Source of the DNA: JBDKFK01 sp039798745
GTDB lineage: Bacteria; Patescibacteriota; Microgenomatia; UBA1406; GWC2-37-13
Assembly (NCBI GenBank): GCA_039798745.1
Contig: JBDKFK010000006.1
Location: forward strand, 3,052-67,051
DNA: 64,000 nucleotides
Reading direction: 5' to 3'
In this document: piece by piece, positions 59,533 to 64,000 of the stretch
Numbering within the stretch: position 1 is the first letter of the stretch
How the letters are laid out: every line of letters starts with the position of its first letter
Position numbers and translations under genes: made by a program
Notes under the pieces: generated by a model
Databases searched by the model: none
What the model saw: the letters and a program-made list of their open reading frames with translations, nothing else
What the model was told of the DNA's origin: nothing

Positions 59533-61827
59533 CTACTTCGCATGAGTCCAGTCGGTCCACCCTATATTTTTCCCACCAGTTGCAGTAGAAGTAGAATAAT
59601 TAGTGCCACCGTAATAGTTCGCGACCCAAGGGATCCACGTATCGTCACCGCCTGGAGGATAATTTATTTTATACAGCATATTCATTGATCGAACAATTAC
59701 GTTATCTCCTGATGTAAACGGGAGCACATTGGCTCGATGAAGAAGGACTGCTGTAACAATAAATCCTTGCATACCTTCCCACATGTACCCACTGAATGTT
59801 GGTGGCCATTTATACTCACCACCCCGACGCCAATCTTCGGGAATAATACCTGACATATTTTGTCCATTTTTCGTGGCACCGTTCACATTTACTCCCGCGA
59901 TGGGGGAGCCTGCATGCCACGTAGTTGAGGTATAAACCATTTTAGATGAATTTGGGCTGTTTATGCCGATGAAGGCTTTATAAGAATTAGCCATATCGGT
60001 TAATAATGCAGTATCATTTAAGTATAAAGCTGCTGCAGTTACCGATGCGCGTGCATGACCACCCCAGTTATTAGCCGATGACTGAGCTGTACATAGGAGT
60101 CCTTCACCAGAACAGCTGTGGCCAGTTATCTTCACGTGGACCATCTTTTGAACCCAACTCATGAATGCTGCATCGCGGTATCCAATAATATCTGCGGCAA
60201 TGATATATGTCTGTAAACCACGACCCAGCTCCAAAGCTCGCGTAAGCGGCGATTGCATTGCCGAATTGAGTCCGGCAATAGTTTTACTCCGCATTGCAGC
60301 ATTATTGGTTCTCACGGCAACAAGCGCTCCTGCTAATGTCAGGATATCGTGAGGGCTATCATTGTCTCCCAAGTTTGCAGAGCCCCAATTGCTATCTGCA
60401 GCCGCCTTTACATTAGTCCATCCGCTACCACTCATAGGTAACTTTGCGATTTCTTCAGTTGAGATCCAGATACCCTTGCTAACTTGCTGTGGAGTATTCG
60501 TCGTTGTTCTCGTCGGTGTCGGCGAAGTAGAGGAGATCGTCGGAGAAATACCTGTAGTAGATGTTGTTGATGCACTAATACCAAAGTATCCTTTTCTCCA
60601 TGCTTCAAAATCTGCTACAGTCACACTACCATCTCCATCATAATCGGCTGACTTTGTTGAAAGCTGTCCTGTATATTCTTTACGAAAAATCTCAAAATCA
60701 GTTATATCAATAGCATTGTCACAGTTTGCATCTCCCTGACTACGCTTAGCACATCCTGCTGAGGGTGTGTTGCTAGGGATTCCAGATCCCGGAGTTGCTG
60801 TTGGTCCTCCTGTTCCACCCGCTGCCGTAACTACAAAATCGTCTATAACCTGACCATTTACATTTTTGAAATAACCATGAGCTTTATTAGGATCACCATT
60901 GTAATTAAATACCATAAACAGTGCTCCGTGTACTGACCCTTGTGTCGTAGAATATATTTTTGCCCACTCACCTTTACAGCCATAAGGAGCTACAGCTGGT
61001 AAACACCGCTGTTGATCTCTCATGCTGGCACCTGCAAGTCCGGTAACAATAACAATTGCTTTACCCGGCCCAATGCATGGAGCCGTCACGCTGTTACAGC
61101 TCGGGTCTACTGTCTGATTTGTAGTGCTTATAAGAGTTTTTGTTCGCTCGTAACTGTATTCGTGTCCCGACATAATAATAGCTCCGGCTTCTCTACATGC
61201 TTCAAATGCGCCCCATCCCACCTCATCACCTTTTCCACCTATCTGCATCGCGTTTTGATTTTTATGCCAGTTACATATTTTCCAGGTATTAGAAGCAGCC
61301 GCTGTTTTAATAAAGTTCATCTGAGCTGCGTTATCTTTGGATACTGTCGTACCAACACCTAAAAGCATGAGTCCTAATCCTTTAAAGTTACAGTATGCCT
61401 GTGATCCATAATCTCCCGTACAGAACGATCCTGAACGATTACTTAGTACCTCTTTATATCCGCCGGTTCCACTCCAGTTGGCGGTATCATGATTGCCCGG
61501 AACGCCAAAATAGGGGATACTTGTTCCCAAAATCTTCTGAATCTGCGCATCGAAGGCGCCAGGATTATTCTTATACTCAAAATCTCCAACGTGCACAACC
61601 GCAGCTGCTGACTCGTTTTTGATGAGAGTTAATACATCTTCAGCTGTTTTACCTAGCGCTGCGTCGCCCATGAACGCCACTTTTAGATTTGCTTCCGTAG
61701 ATACTGTCGCCGCCTGAGTGTTCATCGCGAGTCGCTGATTACTACTTCGATTTGTCAGAAAAATAGTAGTCAGGCTAAGTGCGAGTGTCCCGACAATAAT
61801 TACAAGCGTAAGATTTTTATGTTTCAT
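59533..61827 (-). CDS. Secreted metallophosphoesterase, dockerin-like and lyase-like fusion
   Basis: 764 aa from the ATG at 61827, 7 nt after TATAAT. Signal segment (residues 3-20). Domain 1 is a calcineurin-like phosphoesterase with FMGDAALGK, VVHVGDFEY, PGNHDTANW, NWHKNQNA and MSGHEYSYER. A linker and dockerin-like EF hands (GDANCDNAIDITDFEIF; DYDGDGSVTVADFEAW) follow, then residues ~480-764, an all-helical barrel resembling alginate-lyase/heparinase folds (ANNWGGHARASV). A surface enzyme for phosphorylated or acidic polysaccharide is plausible. Confidence 0.75.
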   Translation of the reverse strand: MKHKNLTLVIIVGTLALSLTTIFLTNRSSNQRLAMNTQAATVSTEANLKVAFMGDAALGKTAEDVLTLIKNESAAAVVHVGDFEYKNNPGAFDAQIQKILGTSIPYFGVPGNHDTANWSGTGGYKEVLSNRSGSFCTGDYGSQAYCNFKGLGLMLLGVGTTVSKDNAAQMNFIKTAAASNTWKICNWHKNQNAMQIGGKGDEVGWGAFEACREAGAIIMSGHEYSYERTKTLISTTNQTVDPSCNSVTAPCIGPGKAIVIVTGLAGASMRDQQRCLPAVAPYGCKGEWAKIYSTTQGSVHGALFMVFNYNGDPNKAHGYFKNVNGQVIDDFVVTAAGGTGGPTATPGSGIPSNTPSAGCAKRSQGDANCDNAIDITDFEIFRKEYTGQLSTKSADYDGDGSVTVADFEAWRKGYFGISASTTSTTGISPTISSTSPTPTRTTTNTPQQVSKGIWISTEEIAKLPMSGSGWTNVKAAADSNWGSANLGDNDSPHDILTLAGALVAVRTNNAAMRSKTIAGLNSAMQSPLTRALELGRGLQTYIIAADIIGYRDAAFMSWVQKMVHVKITGHSCSGEGLLCTAQSSANNWGGHARASVTAAALYLNDTALLTDMANSYKAFIGINSPNSSKMVYTSTTWHAGSPIAGVNVNGATKNGQNMSGIIPEDWRRGGEYKWPPTFSGYMWEGMQGFIVTAVLLHRANVLPFTSGDNVIVRSMNMLYKINYPPGGDDTWIPWVANYYGGTNYSTSTATGGKNIGWTDWTHAK

Positions 61828-61844
61828 CTGTATTATTATATCTA

Positions 61845-63194
61845 CTACATTAAAGCTAGTAATGCAAATATAACCAGGAGCAACGACGAAATAATAGGCG
61901 ATAGATCTCCTAACCAATTATACTTGTCCATTACTTTTATTTTGAGCTTCCCGACTATCACCACAATCAGAGCTAATGCCGCAAAAATACCAAGTCCAAA
62001 TGATAGGATTATCGGAAAAACTGCCCACACTTGTTTTGTTGATAAAATAACCATGAATATTGACCAACCGAATAAACAGGGGCTTAAGCCGACCAGGAAA
62101 CCCATCCATAGTTGTTTCTTAATATCTTTACTCGTAATTTTCACATCATGAGAATGCCCATGATCGTGATCATGTGTATGAGCATGAGCTTCATCATGGC
62201 TTTGATCTACCTTAAAATACCGCTGTACGCCATGTGCGAGATTTGTAAAGAACATATAAACAGAGATGAACAACAGCGCGTATAACGAAAATGTCTGCAG
62301 ATAAGATAAGCGCGAAAATACATCGACAAAGGCGTTCGTAATATAAAGAACAAATCCCAGAACAACAATGTCGGCAATGTGGGTAACAGTGAAGACCATA
62401 GCAAACAACATGCCGTCTTTTATGCTTGCCTTTTTTTGAATCAGAAATGACGCGAGAACTGTTTTACTATGTCCTGCTTCAAGTGTGTGAAGCAATCCAA
62501 GAAAGAACACAAGAATAACTGCCTGAAGAAGTGATTTTTTGTGCGTTTCCAGAAATCCTCTGGATAATGAATCGAGTAACTTCTGCGGTCCTTTGAGTGT
62601 CCGTTTCTCAGTAGTTATAGGCTGCGTAAGCTCCTTTGTATCTACGGTAAAGTCCTGGCTCTGAGCTGTAAGAAGAGCTCCTTTAACCGCAACCTCCGGC
62701 CCGTTATAAAAATTCACCATATTCCTCTGAACGGGAAAATCCTCAATAAACATACTATTGCGTATAGTAAGCCGCTGTAATGGCTTTCTGCATTCGTACT
62801 TAATCGGAATCATAATACCTCGTCCAAATAAAATCTCATTTTCGTCAATCTGCGGGGGCAATCCGTATAAAGCAGGACACTCTTTTCCTTCGTTATATAC
62901 TATTACTTTATCTGTAATGTAGTCAGCGTAGGTTTTCTGATGTGACGGAAGTGTCTTTGCCTCAGGAGATGCTATTTTCTCTGCGCGTTGTACCAGAAAC
63001 GATGCCTCGAGCCATGGGATATATATTTCGGCTACGGCGACATGTGAGGGAAGCGGATTATTATTAAAATCGTTGAAAATATGAACATCCATGTAGGTTA
63101 TATCAAGAGGATGAGCTGAAAGCACGCGGGGTAATGAAAAAAGTGCTATCAAATAGAATAATAGTAGTGTCGTGGTACGTAGGATATTCCTCAT
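61845..63194 (-). CDS. NicO/RcnA-type nickel-cobalt transporter
   Basis: 449 aa. Signal peptide (residues 1-26), an exported domain (~30-200) not seen in short family members, then six or more membrane helices with LHTLEAGHSKTVLASFLI, the HxxxxGHSK motif of NicO transporters. A His/Asp-rich loop (HAHTHDHDHGHSHD) lies before the last helices and likely binds metal. Exports or imports Ni/Co; direction cannot be told from sequence. Confidence 0.82.
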   Translation of the reverse strand: MRNILRTTTLLLFYLIALFSLPRVLSAHPLDITYMDVHIFNDFNNNPLPSHVAVAEIYIPWLEASFLVQRAEKIASPEAKTLPSHQKTYADYITDKVIVYNEGKECPALYGLPPQIDENEILFGRGIMIPIKYECRKPLQRLTIRNSMFIEDFPVQRNMVNFYNGPEVAVKGALLTAQSQDFTVDTKELTQPITTEKRTLKGPQKLLDSLSRGFLETHKKSLLQAVILVFFLGLLHTLEAGHSKTVLASFLIQKKASIKDGMLFAMVFTVTHIADIVVLGFVLYITNAFVDVFSRLSYLQTFSLYALLFISVYMFFTNLAHGVQRYFKVDQSHDEAHAHTHDHDHGHSHDVKITSKDIKKQLWMGFLVGLSPCLFGWSIFMVILSTKQVWAVFPIILSFGLGIFAALALIVVIVGKLKIKVMDKYNWLGDLSPIISSLLLVIFALLALM

Positions 63195-63312
63195 ATCGCT
63201 TATAATGTAATTATATATAGATGATTATAACACGCAGTCTTTTAGTATAATTGGATAGAGTTTTGGTACGCATAATGATATAATAGTGTTTTTGCAGAAT
63301 AGGTAAGAATAA

Positions 63313-63384
63313 GGGTATGTGGCTCAGTGGTAGAGCGTCGTCCTGATAAGACGAAGGTCGATGGTTCGATTCCATCCATACCCA
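63313..63384 (+). tRNA. tRNA-Ile(GAT)
   Basis: Acceptor GGGTATG/CATACCC, D arm GCTC/GAGC, anticodon stem TCGTC/GACGA, loop CTGATAA (anticodon GAT), T loop GTTCGAT. An extended -10 TGATATAAT lies about 30 nt upstream. CCA is not encoded. Confidence 0.95.
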
Positions 63385-63442
63385 CCCTTCGCCTCGCCTT
63401 TCGGCGGGCTACGGAGTGGCACGGCCACTATAAATATAATTT

Positions 63443-63515
63443 GCCCTCTTAGCTCAGTTGGTAGAGCGCTCGGCTTACATCCGATCGGTCGGGGGTTCGA
63501 GTCCCTCAGAGGGCA
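63443..63515 (+). tRNA. tRNA-Val(TAC)
   Basis: Acceptor GCCCTCT/AGAGGGC, D arm GCTC/GAGC, loop CTTACAT (anticodon TAC), T loop GTTCGAG. The first anticodon-stem pair is a C-U mismatch. The spacer after tRNA-Ile (63385-63442) is GC-rich with hairpins CGCC/GGCG and GTGGC/GCCAC. A minus-strand ORF overlaps its 3' half. Confidence 0.93.
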
Positions 63516-63954
63516 CATCTTTGCTCCATCCATATCTCTGGCATGCTACAAAATAGTCCTGTATCTCTTTATCCTCAAGGATTACATGGCTTACCACCGC
63601 CAGCTCAGCATTTGCTTTTGCCAGTCCATCCATAAGTGCGACAAGGTGTGAAGAATCTCCTAATTTTTTCAGGATATACGAACCAACGACAATATCTTCT
63701 CCGCGTTTTATAATAGCGCTCGTTTCAAGATCAGTCGGTTTTATATCCACTTTGCAGTTTGCAATAGCTTCTGCACCTTTGTAGAAGGCGAAGCTAGCCA
63801 TATTGTATTCATCATCTTTTTCAATCTCAAAATCAACAAAAAAAGACTGTGTATGGTCTCCGTTACTAGAGTAGTGAGCGGGCATGGTACGTGTTGATGA
63901 AAGCACAATCTGTAGTACTTTTTTAATTACTTCATTATTGATGTATTGATTCAT
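63475..63954 (-). CDS. Hypothetical protein whose C-terminus runs antisense into tRNA-Val
   Basis: 159 aa, soluble alpha/beta. TATAAT lies 15 nt before the ATG with no Shine-Dalgarno site. The last ~14 residues (EGLEPPTDRM) are the antisense translation of tRNA-Val. No family recognised; MPAHYSSNGDHTQSF and the KLGDSSHLVALMDGLAKANAELAVV segment have no known match. To the window end (63955-64000) only its upstream bases are seen. Confidence 0.6.
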   Translation of the reverse strand: MNQYINNEVIKKVLQIVLSSTRTMPAHYSSNGDHTQSFFVDFEIEKDDEYNMASFAFYKGAEAIANCKVDIKPTDLETSAIIKRGEDIVVGSYILKKLGDSSHLVALMDGLAKANAELAVVSHVILEDKEIQDYFVACQRYGWSKDVPSEGLEPPTDRM

Positions 63955-64000
63955 AGTTTAGAAGGCCAATTATAGCAGATGAGCCACCGTCCCGTCGTTC

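Noticed and set aside
63361..63651. Plus-strand open frame through two tRNA genes
   Set aside because: The codons are tRNA sequence; no promoter or start site fits.

Overview
The window is a gene-dense chromosomal segment that reads as a member of the Patescibacteria (Candidate Phyla Radiation). Reasons: very short intergenic gaps; a lone 16S rRNA gene with no 23S, 5S or spacer tRNA downstream; 16S mismatches at both V4 primer sites; a trigger factor without its prolyl isomerase domain; a PheT without its tRNA-binding OB domain; dockerin-like Ca-binding repeats on secreted proteins; a full type IV pilus set; and DUF2079- and DUF5660-like proteins. UGA is a normal stop (code 11), which argues against Gracilibacteria/Absconditabacteria. 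The flavour is closest to Microgenomates, Dojkabacteria or Katanobacteria, but rank below superphylum is inference. I see no transposase, integrase, phage module or CRISPR array.

Layout. 1-13 kb: mixed housekeeping and surface genes (partial AhpD-like protein, beta-helix dockerin protein, HD-like protein, DUF2079 membrane protein, nth, deoxyribosyltransferase-like, tRNA-Lys and tRNA-Arg, methyltransferase, two glucosaminidase-like secreted proteins, tig, mtaB). 13-18 kb: short accessory genes, tRNA-Asp, tRNA-Val, several unrecognised proteins with strong Shine-Dalgarno sites, structured leaders and GC-rich hairpins. 18.6-26 kb: the thrS-infC-rpmI-rplT-pheS-pheT translation operon plus two NUDIX genes, preceded by a Thr-codon leader peptide and attenuator. 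26-38.6 kb: hydrolase, TPR membrane protein, palindromic repeat, response regulator, MFS exporter, PBP1A, recG, rpmF, nusB, rnc, rpsP. 38.6-49.8 kb: divergent type IV pilus clusters. 49.8-55 kb: O-antigen-ligase-like protein, MreB-like protein, stand-alone 16S. 55.3-58.7 kb: an operon of an MgtE-sensor-like protein, an Nramp-related transporter and a SAM-hydrolase-like protein. 58.7-64 kb: LRR protein, phosphoesterase-dockerin-lyase fusion, NicO transporter, tRNA-Ile, tRNA-Val.

Two gene-expression styles coexist. Most genes have a -10 hexamer (TATAAT-like) ending about 6-12 nt before the start codon and no Shine-Dalgarno site, which implies leaderless mRNAs; this pattern decided many of the starts given here. 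A minority (HD-like gene at 2.3 kb, the genes at 14.5, 15.0, 15.8 and 26.0 kb) have an extended -10 (TGnTATAAT), a 50-250 nt leader, an AGGAG-type site and strong terminator hairpins. The same extended -10 precedes several tRNA genes and rpmI/rplT.

The best candidates for something new are: (1) a threonine attenuator upstream of thrS with a leaderless 14-codon peptide carrying five consecutive Thr codons; (2) a leaderless 16-codon upstream ORF lying over a terminator hairpin before the glucosaminidase-tig operon and overlapping its start by ATGA; (3) a roughly 250-nt structured leader that shares a 14-nt boxA-like motif with the 16S leader; (4) an operon pairing a free-standing MgtE-type Mg-sensor with an Nramp-related transporter. 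All functional statements are inferred from sequence only.
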